Assembly (NCBI GenBank): GCA_023213315.1
Contig: JAKCPI010009379.1
Span: 41,366 to 105,365, forward strand
Reading direction: 5' to 3'
Source: Euborellia annulipes
Lineage: Eukaryota; Arthropoda; Insecta; Dermaptera; Anisolabididae
Length of the DNA stretch: 64,000 nucleotides
Below the pieces are notes generated by a model. The model did not search any database. It was not told where the DNA came from and saw nothing but the letters and a program-made list of their open reading frames with translations. Each line of letters begins with the position of its first letter. Position 1 is the stretch's first letter. This document shows, in pieces, positions 31,864 to 42,270 of the stretch. A program made the position numbers and the translations under genes.

Positions 31864-32937
31864 AAGATTCGCTTTTTTTAAATTAATAATATAATTGATA
31901 ATTATTTTCATATTATTATAAAATGAAATAATCAATCAAATTTAAATAAATTATGATTTAAAAGTTTTGTTAAAAGAAAAATAATAAATAATTTTAATAA
32001 TAATCAGTGCAATTAAGTGGGGGAAGTTTAACCCTTACAAGAGGGGTTAATTAAGGCTGTGCGCCCCTCTTTTACGACACTTGGCTTTCGGTGCTAAAGC
32101 CGTGCACATCGCGAGGATAATCCTTTCACGGGAACCCACCCCTAGTGTTCCTTGTGCTACATATGCGGCAACACCAAGCCATTGTCAATTCAGCCGAGCC
32201 CCTGGCATCATCAATTGGTCCATGGCGAATGCTGTGGAGCCTTTCAGGCTCTTTTTATGAAAATACGGAGCTGCAGCGAATTGTACTCTCGTTGGCTCTC
32301 TCTCTCTCTCTGGTCGACATCTGGAAGCGGGCCTCAAGATGACGCACCTTCATCTCCAAGGATGTTGTTCTCCTCATATCAGTGATCCCCAGTGATAAGG
32401 TATGGTCGACCATTCCATTAATAAATAAATAAAAATATATAATAATAATCATCAAAAGAGATCGATCTAAAACAATAACTTTATTTAATAATAATTGAAA
32501 AGTAAATCATATTAATTTTGATTCAAGTAATTTAAATAAACGGAGTAATTGTTATAAGAGATAAAGAAAGAAGCGAATTTTTTTTTCTAATTAAAGATAT
32601 TTCCTCATTCTCAAATTGAAATCTTTTCTTTGGTCCAAACCTAACAACTTTCTTTCAGCTGGTCCAGTTCGATTGTCTTCTCTCTGGTATGTACGACTAT
32701 CTCAGTTTTATAACATGATCTTTCAATATTTAATCAAACTCCTCCAGGCAATTGAAGCGAGATTCTCTTCCAACTTAATGAGTTACACAATTTTTATAAT
32801 TTTATTCAGCCACTGTAGCATAAATAGCTACAGTGTAATGCGAAGCGGATAAAAAACAACGAAAAAAATCCCTTTCGGTCCCCTGGCTGTCCCCAAGCTA
32901 AGCCACCGAAGGAGCCACCCACGCGCGGGGGAGGTTG
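31838..32937. mobile_element. Unidentified 1.1-kb insertion with 9-bp TSD
   Basis: CAATATGTT occurs at 31829-31837 and 32938-32946, exactly bracketing sequence that separates the LINE's RT from its RNase H. There are no clear terminal inverted repeats, poly(A) or coding region. A 9-bp TSD would suit a Mutator-like element, but the ends do not confirm it. The interior has a C/G-rich patch at 32060-32180 and a CT run at 32298-32312. Confidence 0.6.
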
Positions 32938-32941
32938 CAAT

Positions 32942-33979
32942 ATGTTCTCCTCGGGGAGCACCAAGCCTTTGAGCGTCAGGTTGAGGGACACCATGGATGA
33001 GTTTCGGTCCTCCTTTTCAAATGTTATCAGCATCATAAACCACCCGAGGCCTCCTTGGACGCTTCGGCGTCCTGGGTTTATCTGGGACCTTTTGAAGTTT
33101 AAAAAAGCATCAACTTCCAGTGTTGTTTTTGGTGAGCTTTTTCTAGATATAGTGGGAGGGTTTCGCGATCCTCTCCTGGTTTTTACGGATGGGTCCAGGT
33201 GTGATGAGGGGGTTGGCTGTGCATTTGTGATGGGTGATATGAAGCGTTCTTTCAGGCTCAACTCAGATGCGAGTGTGTTTACGGCCGAAATCAAGGCAAT
33301 AGAGCTTGCCTTGGTGGCTATTGAAAAGCAGGCTAAGGATATTGTGGTAATAGTTAGTGACTCTCTTAGTTCTCTGCGGTCCATTAGTGATATGTACGCT
33401 ACTCATCCCATTGTACAGAGTGTACAGGTTCGATTGCATGCGCTTGCCGAGGTGGGTAAGAGAGTTTTTCTGATGTGGGTTCCGAGTCATAGTGGGATTA
33501 AGGGGAATGAAACTGTAGATTCTTTGGCCAGATCGGGTGCGAGGAGATTATGCGTGGACTTTGATCAGATGACGTTCGAGGATCTCAAGTCCTCTATGAG
33601 GAGGTCTATCTTACAGAGGTGGGTGGGTGAGTGGTCGGCCCTTACGAATAATAAGTTGAGACTGATTAAACCGTCCATTTTTCCTTTGACGGGGTTGGAT
33701 CTTGACCGGAGGGATCAAGTTAGAATCACAAGGTTGAGAATTGGACACACTTACTTTTCTCATGGAAATCTCCTTAGAGGAGAGTTTTCCCCCTGGTGCC
33801 TTATCTGTAATACCAGGATTGATGTAGTTCATATTTTAGTTGAGTGTCCTATGTATAGTGCGCAAAGATGCGCGTGTCGTTTGGGAAACAGAACGCTTGG
33901 AGAGTTGCTTTGTGATCCCTATCTATTTAGAGGTGTAATTTTGTTCCTTAGGAGGATTGGTCTTTACAATAAGGTGTAA
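32942..33979 (+). pseudogene. I-like LINE ORF2: RNase H and C-terminal region
   Basis: 345 open codons. RNase H motifs: LLVFTDGSRCDEGVGCAFV (Asp), FTAEIKAIELALVAI (Glu), VVIVSDSLSSLRS (Asp), FLMWVPSHSGIKGNETVDSL (His/Asp). C-terminal RITRLRIGHTYFSHGNLL and CLICNTRIDVVHILVECPMY form the zinc-like motif. The frame is intact here, but is detached from the RT by the 31838-32937 insertion and frameshifts. It ends at 33979 with RRIGLYNKV. Confidence 0.85.
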
Positions 33980-34138
33980 CAGGTTTTTTTTTTTTTTTTG
34001 TTTTTTTTTTGCTTTCATTAGTCTTAGCTGCGAATTCTAGTCATTTGCCTTTTGGTAGTCAGTGATATTATGTTTATTTACTTATATTTATTTATTTATT
34101 TATTTTTTATTTTTGCTTTTTATTTGTTTATTTATTTT

Positions 34139-34410
34139 TTCTCTCCTGTGATAGCTCTGTGATATTTTTACTGCATATCTATATTTATTTATTTATTTTC
34201 TCCTGTGACAGGCTGTGATAAACTGTGATATTTTTTATTTATTTATTTATTTTCTCCTGTGATAGGCTGTGATAAACTGTGATATTTTTTTATTTATTTA
34301 TTTATTTTCTCCTGTGACAGGCTGTGATAAACTGTGATATTTTTTATTTATTTATTTGTTTTCTCCTGTGATAGGCTGTGATAAACTGTGATATTTTTTA
34401 TTTATTTAAT
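34139..34410 (+). repeat. 58-bp minisatellite in the LINE 3' UTR
   Basis: About five tandem units, each TCTCCTGTGAYAGGCTGTGA then TAAACTGTGATATTTT followed by TTTA repeats. Units are highly similar, so the array is young. Confidence 0.8.
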
Positions 34411-34805
34411 TATTTATTTATTGGCTTATTTATATACTGAATTTTTATTTATTTTTGTTTTTCGAGCTTGTTGTTAGTTTATTTATTTATTTTTCTTTGA
34501 TTAAGTCGGTTTTATTTATTTATTATTTATTTATTTTACTGGGTTGATTGACTTTAAGCATTGCTTTGTGTAGCCGTGGTCTGGGAGGCGCGTATAGCCT
34601 TAGTAGCTGGTGCGCCTTATTGCAAACAATAATAATAATAATAATAATAAAATACTTAAAAATTTGATGTGTATTTATATTCTGGCAAACAAGTACAGAA
34701 TGCGCTTTTAAATTATCGAAATTAAAAAAAATAGTGTGCGACGAGTCACACCAGATGACCCCCCCCCCCCCGAGAAACACCTCTGGATCCGCCCTTGCCT
34801 TGGTT

Positions 34806-35657
34806 GCGTGCGTGTGTGTCTGTGTGAGTAGCACACCGCCGTGGCTCTTGACTTGCCTATGTATGAGTGAGTGAGCGAGTGCCTGAGTGATTGCGTGCGC
34901 GTCTCGTTCTTTCTTCGTTCACACTTCTTCCTTACCCTTCTCTTCTCCTCGCCTATGTATATGTTCTCTATTTTGTGGGTAATATATGACATCTATTATA
35001 CTGAGTGAACACTAACTACCATTCAATCAAAGATATTATTTGAATTTAAAAATAAAATAAATTAAAAAAATAAAAAGGAAGATTTGTATATAAGCAACCA
35101 TTTGATATGAAAGTTAAAAAAAAAGAATTAAAGAGAATTTAGAAAAAGAAGGAAATTTTGAACACAACAGCCAATTTCATGATATTTTAAATATATCATT
35201 ACAGTTTTAATTGTTCTTCATTCATGATAACTATAGTTTTAGATCTGAATGGCAATAGTAGTTAGTGTGTTAGTGATTGTTTGCTCACCTTTAGTTATGT
35301 TGTGTGCAAATTTTTGATCCTGTTTATTTTTCCCGAAGGTCAGTAACGCACTCGGTCAGTAAGTTTGTTTTTATTTTAATCACAAAATACAAAATATACG
35401 AGTATTCAATGAAAGTTATTAGAAAGCAAGGAGCTCCAAAGAAAGTCAACCTCTCCGGTCGAAGGTTCAAACTCTATCCCAAACGTGAGTATTAGGTGTA
35501 TAAAATTAGTGTTTTGTCTTTAGAGTGTCGGCCCGTTATCCTCCTTGAGGACGAACACCGAAACATCACTCGTCTCCATCTGCCACAAAGAATTGGCGTA
35601 TGGGAGTGTCGGTCCGAACTAAGTTCGACTAAACCGATACACCTCCTTTTTCCAATC
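34806..35657. other. Intronic sequence; GT-rich and tandem 90-bp motif
   Basis: GTGTGTG-rich at 34806-34900. At 35585-35660 and 35857-35960 lie diverged copies of a block TGCCACAAAGA, TATGGGAG, GTCCGAACT, with a MITE between them. No gene. Confidence 0.4.
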
Positions 35658-35665
35658 CCTGGCAC

Positions 35666-35856
35666 CAGGGTCCGAACTAGGAGATTTTTTTTATGGAGGG
35701 CAAAATTTAATTTGCCGCCCACTCCTTAAAATTTTCTATACAAAATTCATATCATTTTACCTTTTTTTTAGTAAATCTTTCTTTAATTGCCGCCCCCCTG
35801 AAATCTGCCGCCCGGGGCACACGCACCCACTGCCCCCTCCCCTAGATCCGGCCCTG
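35666..35856. mobile_element. hAT-like MITE (CAGGGTCCGAACTAG), 191 bp
   Basis: Ends CAGGGTCCGAACTAG and CTAGATCCGGCCCTG; 8-bp flanks CCTGGCAC (35658-35665) and CCTGCCAC (35857-35864) differ at one base. Interior GCCGCCC-rich. No ORF. Confidence 0.7.
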
Positions 35857-36432
35857 CCTGCCACAAAGATTTGCCTTATGGGAGCGTCAGTCCGAACTGG
35901 TGCAAAGTTCGACAAAAACTGATACGCCTCCCTTCTCCAATTCCTGCCACAAAGATTTATGAATTATTATTAATAAAAAAAAAATTTGTATTATGTATGC
36001 GTATGTATAAAATTATGTGTGTGTCTAATTTCTATTTGGCTTGTGTGAATTGAATATATTTAATTTCCTAATAAATAAAAAATAAAAAAATTAATTAAAA
36101 ATTGTTTCACGATTTCTCATTTCTTTTTTTTCACATTCTCTAAATTGGGTCCCGGGAACATTTCGGATAAAAAAATTATTAGATCAAGAGTTTTCACTCT
36201 GTAAATTCTATTTGGCTTGTTAAAATTAAATTAAAATTAAAAACGATTTTCTTTCTTTCCAACCCAGATTGAATTCCTTTGAATTGACCTGGTAGATTGC
36301 CTTCGTATTTGATTAAATAAATTATTAAAAATATTGCATTTATTAAAAAAAGAAATCTTTTAATAAGATTTAAACTTTCGACCGTTGGTTCTTGTTGAAA
36401 CATTTTGTAAATTAAAATTAAATATACAAATT

Positions 36433-36594
36433 AAACACTAGGTTATTTGTTTCAAAGGTTTTATTAATTAAAAAATTAACACTTGATACGTATTTCGACA
36501 ATATCTTGTCATCATCAGAAGTGATTACATTCTATTACAGAATATTAATAACATATTAATTAATAAAACCTTTGAAACAAATAACCTAATGTTT
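36433..36594. mobile_element. Small foldback with one hammerhead-like motif
   Basis: Arms GGTTATTTGTTTCAAAGGTT (36441-36460) and the complement at 36570-36590 enclose about 85 bp that hold the motif at 36480-36523. No ORF; flanks AT-rich. Confidence 0.65.
36480..36523 (-). ncRNA. Hammerhead ribozyme-like motif, best-formed copy
   Basis: Minus strand: stem I CACTT/AAGTG (5 bp), core CTGATGA, T, stem II GACAA/TTGTC with GATA loop, GAAA, stem III TAC/GTA, then TC at the cleavage position. Every conserved core base of a hammerhead is present. Confidence 0.78.
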
Positions 36595-37035
36595 AAGAAA
36601 TCTTTTGTTGAAATTATTTAAATTGTTAAGATTAAATGATTTTAAGCATGTATACTTATTGAAATTATTTAGAAATTATTAATACATGAAAAATTTTGCA
36701 AATGGCGTCGCCTGAGTTCCAAGAAATTTAGATTAAAAAAATTAAGTTAATCAGTTCATTTTCTTATTTTCAAATATATTTAATATTGATCAATTCTCGC
36801 GAGAAATAGATATTTAAATTATAGTGAGCTCACTGTGAGATGCCTCGAAGTTGATGAGGGATAGTTGACCATGGAGCGCCGATATCAAGAGAGAGAGAAT
36901 GGTAGAATGGCCACGTCGCTCCACTCAATTCCGTTGTTTCCTTTTTTTTTTTTATTCAGGTGGGCCGTTTGTCTTTGGATAATGCAAAATATTCGTTGTT
37001 AGATGTACGAATATTTCAAGTGGCCATCAGCTGAC
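36595..37035. other. Gene-free AT-rich interval
   Basis: Nothing identifiable besides a GAGAGAGAG patch near 36890 and a T run at 36942. Confidence 0.4.
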
Positions 37036-37039
37036 TTCC

Positions 37040-37750
37040 AAAAGAGAGTGAGGGCAAGAGAGCCTCTGTTTGCGCCACCCGCGCAATAATTTTGGAAGTT
37101 TTGTCGGTGGTCAAAAGATGGCATGAAAGGGAGCATTCGGCCCTCTCTCAGCCCTCATAGTCGCCACCCTTGTGACAGGACACGTCATCTCCATGCCTGG
37201 ACAACGTGCTGTCGGACATTGCGTCCAGGGAATAATAATATGCGTCTTAGACACTCGATTCGTTTTGTTCCCTCGCCACTTTTGTATTCGTTTTCTATTT
37301 GCACCTTCGTTTGTTTCGTATCGTTTGTGCTCGATAAAACTTGTGCTCCTGTGCAATTGGTTTTCGTTCTTTGATTAAAACCACATAATTGGATTCATCC
37401 CTCTCGTTGATCGGATAAGTGGAAATCTTTGTATCTATATTTTTCTCCTTGACTTAAACTTTGTTCTATATATTTTTATTATTATTATTTTGTTCTTTAA
37501 TTTATAAGTATTTTTGTTTAATAATTTTCTTGTTCTTTAATTTATACTTTATATTTAAACTCATCTTTTCATTATTTTTATTTGTCTATTTAATTTAATA
37601 ACTGTAAATAAATATTTCATTGTTCTTTTTTGATAAAATATATTTTTTCTGTTTTCCCTTAAGTCCATACACTGGCGAGGTATTAGAAAATTCGTTTAGT
37701 ACTTGACCTCTAGAGTGTTTTCGACGATTTGGCCGATACATAATAGAGAA
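37040..37750 (+). repeat. Probable LTR (3' part) of a BEL/Pao element
   Basis: It immediately precedes a primer-binding site and a BEL/Pao gag. An AATAAA-like CTGTAAATAAATATTTCATTG at 37603-37623 would serve as the polyadenylation region. The 5' LTR boundary was not resolved; no second LTR was found. Confidence 0.5.
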
Positions 37751-37751
37751 A

Positions 37752-37769
37752 ATTTGGTGACCCCGACGT
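37752..37769 (+). promoter_or_regulatory. Primer-binding site, tRNA-Trp
   Basis: TGGTGACCCCGACGTGAT is the complement of the 3' end of insect tRNA-Trp (CACGTCGGGGTCA plus CCA). Position between LTR and gag is as expected. Confidence 0.7.
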
Positions 37770-37827
37770 GATCTGTACAAATATATAATTATTACACTTT
37801 AATATTCTTAAATTTTGCTTGTTAAAT

Positions 37828-37864
<37 letters not shown>

Positions 37865-38643
37865 AATAAGAGAATTAACTACGATTTTTTTACATTTTTT
37901 AAAAGTATTCTACTTTCAAACCAAATAATTTGTTTCTTATTGAATTCGTCATTCGATTATTTTTTTTCGTTACAATATTTATGAATATATTTCAATAACA
38001 TTTAAATACACTGTACTTTTTATTTCGTTTTCATAAAATAGTGTAACATTTCAAAATGGAGATCGATTCAGTGAAAAGACTGCATCGACTGTTGAATCGA
38101 AATTTGGGAAAATTTAAAACGAATTTTGACATAAATAATTGCAATGATATAAATTCAGTGGATGATGCTTTGTTAGAAATCCAACATTTATATCAAGGCA
38201 TTGATCAGATTGAAGAGTGGATAATTCCGAGAGATTTAGACAATGAAGTTAATTGCAAACTAATCTTGGAAGGGTTAACCCTAATGTATTCGGATTTAGC
38301 ACAAACTAAAAAATGGATACTGGCAAAAAAATCTAAATTAGGTGAATCTAAACCTATAATTCAAACAGTAATGCATCAAGACCCTCTTCTAAAAATTAAT
38401 TTATCACTATTTAGTGGAGATTTTCCGAATGGAAAACCTTTATAAATTTATTTAATTCGTTAATTGGAAATAAAACTACTATTTCCAATAGCCAAAAACT
38501 CCAATATCTCAGGACTTGTCTAAAAGGCGACGCCTTAAATATCATCAGTCCATATATGTTAAGATAACAGACGTAAACTTCGATTTATGTTTCGAATTAC
38601 TTACGGAAAAATCTGGTGTGACTGGCGCACAGCACACAACTTT

Positions 38644-38681
38644 CTCTTACCCTTCGGTAAGAGAAAGTTGTGCACCGTGCT
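38644..38681. other. Perfect 16-bp hairpin ACAACTTTCTCTTACC
   Basis: ACAACTTTCTCTTACC, 4-nt loop CTTC, then the exact complement. It lies inside a wider imperfect hairpin with AAATCTGGTGTG / CACACCAGATTT arms. It marks the left end of repeat family D. Confidence 0.7.
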
Positions 38682-39135
38682 GGCCACACCAGATTTTTTG
38701 TGTCGAGATATATTTAGTTTCCCATAGCACCTTAGTTTCAAACTTGCATTTTAAATGTTGACTGCTTGAAATAAACTATGGTTATTTTTCCAAATTTTAA
38801 TCTCATATTTGGACATTTTATACACAATATAGAATCGTAAATAAATAGAAAATTTCATAAGAATTGGAAAAAAAAATTTTAAATGCGTAAAAAGTTCCAA
38901 AGGGGACCCCCCTTTTGAATCGAAATTAACATACAAATCCCTATAGGAAATTAACATTAGGCCTATGAGAGAAGGCGGAGAGACAGACGATAATGTTTGC
39001 AAGTGAGAGAGAGAGAGAGAGAGTGAGATATGTTTTCTCCGAAACAATCAAAGACAGAAATAAAAAAATAAAAATAAATGGGAATTTAAATAATAATTGA
39101 TTTTTAATCTAATAAAAAGAAAAAGATTTAAACTC

Positions 39136-39151
39136 CGTTACCATGGCAACC
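39136..39151. promoter_or_regulatory. RFX X-box-like palindrome GTTACCATGGCAAC
   Basis: Matches the RFX consensus GTNRCC-N-RGYAAC. The same motif occurs at 46421 and, with one change, at 55750, each at the equivalent place in repeat family D. Confidence 0.5.
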
Positions 39152-40066
39152 ATTTCTATCTTTCCTATGAAGAACAAGAGTAAAGTGGTCTTCAGAAGAT
39201 TTCAACGGCAAAATGAGAATATACATTTTAAAGAGCATCTAAAAAATAGTTGATTTACGAATTTAAAAAAAAATCCTTGGAGGGAATTTTGAGAAAATCG
39301 AAAAAAACTAAAAAAAGTACATCAGTAAAGTACTAGGACTTTTTGACCGATTTTGTTCAAAAGCTTATTTTGAGATTCTTCAAAGGTACCTAAGTTAAAT
39401 ATAAAATTTCAATCCGGTAGCTCAATTCCTTCATGCTAAAAATCTGTCCACACACACAGACATACGCACACACACACACACACACACACATACACACACA
39501 CACACAGACCAATTTGCGGGACCCACTTTTTTGGACTCAGGGGACCTCAAAACATGTATATCCATCAAAATCTCGACATCGAATTTTTGACATGATCGCA
39601 ATACTTTCTCTCCTATATATTTCATATATAGGGTACGAGAAAGTAAAAATACGAAAGGCAGAGAGAGATAAAATTTGCACATATGGATAAGCTTTTAAAT
39701 TTGCCCAATATTTCGCTCTCCAACGTACAATCAATTACGCATTTTTGTAATTTAATAAATGAAATACTTTTAAATCTTAAATATTCGGGAGAAGACGTAG
39801 ATTCTTGGAATCTGATTTTGGTTCGTTTAATAATGACGAAAATGGAACCAAATCATCTGGAACAGTGGTTGACACAAAATCCCGGTGACGATATTCCGTC
39901 TTATCAAAATTTGTTAAAATTTCTCGAAACCAAAGCTTTTGCAATTTCGAACTCGAACAATATAAAACCTTCTCCAAACAAAAAAGAAACCCTTGAAACC
40001 CACACGGTTGTGTCGAGAACCGAGTGTCCATTTTGCCGTCTTCCCCATGATCGGCAAAACAGCTGC

Positions 40067-40275
40067 TAGGCAGTTCATGAACTGCCTAAAAAATTTAGAC
40101 ATTTCATGTAATTCTCGAGCATTACACGATCTGTCTAAGGCCCAATTGCATTTCATGAACTGTCTAAAATTTTTAGCCAGATCATGTAACTGTTTGACCA
40201 TTACACGATCTGGCTGCAGTGCATGAAATGTCTAGACAGTTCATGAACTGTCTAAGTTCACGATCTGTCTACGAC
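40067..40275. repeat. Cluster of short palindromes (TAGRCAGTTCATGAACTGYCTA)
   Basis: Two perfect 22-bp palindromes (TAGGCAGTTCA plus complement at 40067-40088; TAGACAGTTCA plus complement at 40233-40254) and at least four degenerate copies between them, interleaved with CACGATCTGTCTA/CACGATCTGGCT. The gag stop codon lies in the first palindrome. The origin is unknown. Confidence 0.75.
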
Positions 40276-40289
40276 ATATATACGGATTC

Positions 40290-40617
40290 TTCTATGTCCT
40301 TCAATATTGAGGTGAATCTCAGGGAAATGGAAATTTTTGGGGTTGGAGAGGCTGAATTTAAGAGATTTCTCAACTCTGTCTGATATTTGTCTTTTTTCTT
40401 TTGATTTTTCCTTTAATGATTTTTTTTTCTCCTTTTTTGTATTGTTGTTTGTTTGTTTTTTTTTTTTATATCTTTTTCCTGTTATGAAATGTGATTTAAG
40501 AAAAAAAAGAGAATGAAAATGTAAAATATTGGTGTACTGTCTCAAAAGATAATTGGGTGTAGCCTGTAATTTTGAGTAGCCAAATAAATAAATAAATAAA
40601 TAAATAAATAAATATTG
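40290..40617 (+). repeat. 5'-truncated LINE 3' end with (AAAT)n tail
   Basis: A short frame EVNLREMEIFGVGEAEFKRF ends at 40383, resembling LINE ORF2 C-termini, followed by a T-rich UTR and GTAGCC(AAAT)8 at 40577-40613. Only weak evidence for clade. Confidence 0.45.
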
Positions 40618-40644
40618 CCATATTTTATCTAAAGGGGTAGACAT

Positions 40645-41562
40645 TATTTCTTGTCAATAATTGAAAAAAATTCTTCTTGCAAGGGCTTCGGAATCGCTCA
40701 CACCCCACCCGCTTTATCCTATATATTTTTTTTTAGTTGAGGGATGTTTACGGAAGGGTGAGGTGGGTCTCTCAGCTGAAATATGTAGAAAATCAGTGAA
40801 AAAATTGGGAAAAATCAGAAAAAATCGATCATTTTTAATGATTTTTTTGCATTTTAAGGGACAAAATCCTCCCTCACGCCCCCCCCCCTGGATCCAAATG
40901 TTAATGTTTTTTAACTTTTCACTTCTCTAGACCTTCTGAAGAAATGTTAAGGCTAAAATATTCCTTTTCAACCCCCCAAATTCTTTTCGTGGCCCTATAA
41001 TTAACGAAAAGGGGTGGAAATAAGTAGGGGGCTCCCCCCCCGAAAACGGTACGTGGTGGGGGAAAACGGAGGTCATATTTGGATTCAGGCAGTAGCGTAG
41101 CCAGGATTTCTGCTTGGGGGGGGGGGGGGCCCAAAAGTTTTATGAACCCCTCCCCCTCCCCCCCCCTTCACCAAGAAACTTAAAGTGGAGAAATTTTTTT
41201 TAGATAATATAATAATTATAAATAAAAAACAAATAAAAAAAAAATTTTTTTTCTTAAAATAAAAAAAAATTTTAATACAAAATTCGTAAATATTAGAGAT
41301 TTTTTCAATTATTTATAAGTTTTTTGTTAGATTTTAGAATTTATGAGAGTTAATAAAATATTTATTTAAAAAAAAAAATATATCATTAGGGAAAACAATA
41401 GGTATTTTTTTGTTTTGGAGAAGGCTTTGGGGGGGGCCCGGCCCCCCTGGGCCCCCCTGAATACGCCACTGGATTCAGGAGGTCATTTTACTTAAGAATC
41501 TGAAGGAATTTTCTCGGGGCCAGAAAAAAAGTTTCATTTTGAAGCACAGTGTTATCAGAGTA
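40645..41562. mobile_element. Half of a CACTG foldback element, carrying a MITE
   Basis: The inverse complement of 16810-17316 (TTGCAAGGGCTTCGGAATCG, GTTTACGGAAGGGTGAGGTG, ATTATAGGGCCACG) ending in GCACAGTG. It is one arm only. The MITE 41090-41471 interrupts it. Downstream bases TTATCAGAGT are identical to those at 17957-17966. Confidence 0.8.
41090..41471. mobile_element. hAT-like MITE (CAGTAGCGTAGCC), 382 bp
   Basis: Ends CAGTAGCGTAGCC and ATACGCCACTG with 8-bp TSD GATTCAGG at 41082-41089 and 41472-41479. G/C runs near both ends; AT-rich middle. Confidence 0.88.
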
Positions 41563-41716
41563 TTAAAACTTATTTGCATATAATATTTGATTTTCCTTTT
41601 CATTAATCTAATTAATATCTCATTACAATATGTGAAGTGGCTGTTGTATATCAACAATAGAAGAAGGAGCGGGCAGCCAGGAAGTAAGCCTCTACGAAAT
41701 GAAACTCAAGAGTAGT

Positions 41717-41759
41717 GGAGACAGTTTCGGCTATAATTAAATATCGCCATCCTCAGTCC
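41717..41759 (-). ncRNA. Hammerhead ribozyme-like motif (foldback 3, left arm)
   Basis: Minus strand: stem I GGA/TCC, core CTGAGGA, T, stem II GGC..ATA/TATA.GCC, GAAAC, TGTC. Inverted twin of 42201-42243. Confidence 0.68.
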
Positions 41760-42200
41760 ATTTTCGAGCTGTAAGCATTGTACAATTTTTGTAATATTAA
41801 AAATATAAGTATTCATATATACAAGACAATTATTTTTCAACATACAGTATGCACTCAAATGCCAATGCATTGAGTCAAATGTAGAGTTGTCAATATATTG
41901 ACCTATAGGTGGATATTAATATACATAAACTGCTTGTACATATATCCCAAGAAATGCTAAGAGCTTTTTATATACGATACATTCAGCTCCAGTGACATAT
42001 ATAAAAAGCTCTTAGCATTTCTTGGGATATATGTACAAGCAGTTTATGTATATTAATATCCACCTATTGACAACTCTACATTTGACTAAATGCATTGGCA
42101 TTTGAGTGCATACTGTATGTTGAAAAATAATTGTCTTGTATATATGAATACTTATATTTTTAATATTACAAAAATTGTACAATGCTTACAGCTCGAAAAT

Positions 42201-42243
42201 GGACTGAGGATGGCGATATTTAATTATAGCCGAAACTGTCTCC
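42201..42243 (+). ncRNA. Hammerhead ribozyme-like motif (foldback 3, right arm)
   Basis: Stem I GGA/TCC, core CTGAGGA, T, stem II GGC...GCC, GAAAC, TGTC; same structure as the left-arm copy. Confidence 0.68.
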
Positions 42244-42270
42244 ACTACTCTTGAGTTTCATTTCGTAGAG

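Larger units (their letters stand above)
27218..34650 (+). mobile_element. I-like LINE, ORF1 + ORF2 with RNase H, (TAA)n tail
   Basis: Flanked by the 11-bp TSD AATACTTAAAA (27207-27217, 34651-34661). It starts TCAGTCAGTG, has ORF1 (gag-like) at 27618-28850, ORF2 at 29183-33979 (EN, RT, RNase H), a 58-bp minisatellite in the 3' UTR and an (AAT)n tail at 34627-34650. Order and tail are those of the I clade. It is full length at the 5' end but ORF2 has several frameshifts and a 1.1-kb insertion (31838-32937). Confidence 0.88.
27087..34797. mobile_element. CAAGGGCGGATAC-family MITE split by a 7.4-kb LINE
   Basis: The left part 27087-27217 begins CAAGGGCGGATACAAGGGGG; the right part 34651-34797 ends GGATCCGCCCTTG. 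An 8-bp TSD CCTTGGTT lies at 27079-27086 and 34798-34805. Joined, the two parts match the intact 268-bp MITE at 42271-42538. The LINE 27218-34650 is inserted between them. Confidence 0.9.
38613..39644. mobile_element. Repeat family D, complete copy (1.03 kb) inside gag
   Basis: Bracketed by AAAAAT at 38607-38612 and 39645-39650; ignoring it makes gag continuous. It starts CTGGTGTGAC within a long hairpin (38609-38701) and ends GAGAAAGT. Other copies: 45787-46690 (split by a pogo-like MITE) and 55636-56216. All share GTTACCATGGCAAC, an ACATCAGTAAAGTACTAG block, a CA microsatellite (in two) and ATCAAAATCTCGACATC. No ORF; class unknown. Confidence 0.7.
38056..40069 (+). pseudogene. BEL/Pao gag, broken by frameshifts and a 1-kb insertion
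   Basis: ATG at 38056 (MEIDSVKRLHRLLNRNLGKF). The Pao-type gag domain continues with LLKINLSLFSGDFPN, then one missing base (about 38433) shifts to FINLFNSLIGN, KLQYLRTCLKGDALNIISPY; a second shift near 38560 gives VNFDLCFELLTEK. The insertion 38613-39644 follows, after which the frame resumes HMDKLLNLPNISLSN, WNLILVRLIMTKMEPNHLEQ and a zinc knuckle CPFCRLPHDRQNSC, ending at the TAG at 40069. Such gag proteins form the capsid of BEL/Pao LTR retrotransposons. Protease, RT and the 3' LTR are absent, so the element was truncated at about 40070. Confidence 0.82.

Noticed and set aside
37111..37378. Overlapping ORFs in the BEL LTR
   Set aside because: LTR sequence; no conserved motif, both strands open by chance.
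39431..39690. ORFs with Cys-Val or His-Thr repeats
   Set aside because: Translations of a CA/GT microsatellite.
40067..40254. Ecdysone-response element
   Set aside because: AGTTCATGAACT lacks the 1-bp spacer of the usual inverted-repeat element; kept only as a palindrome cluster.
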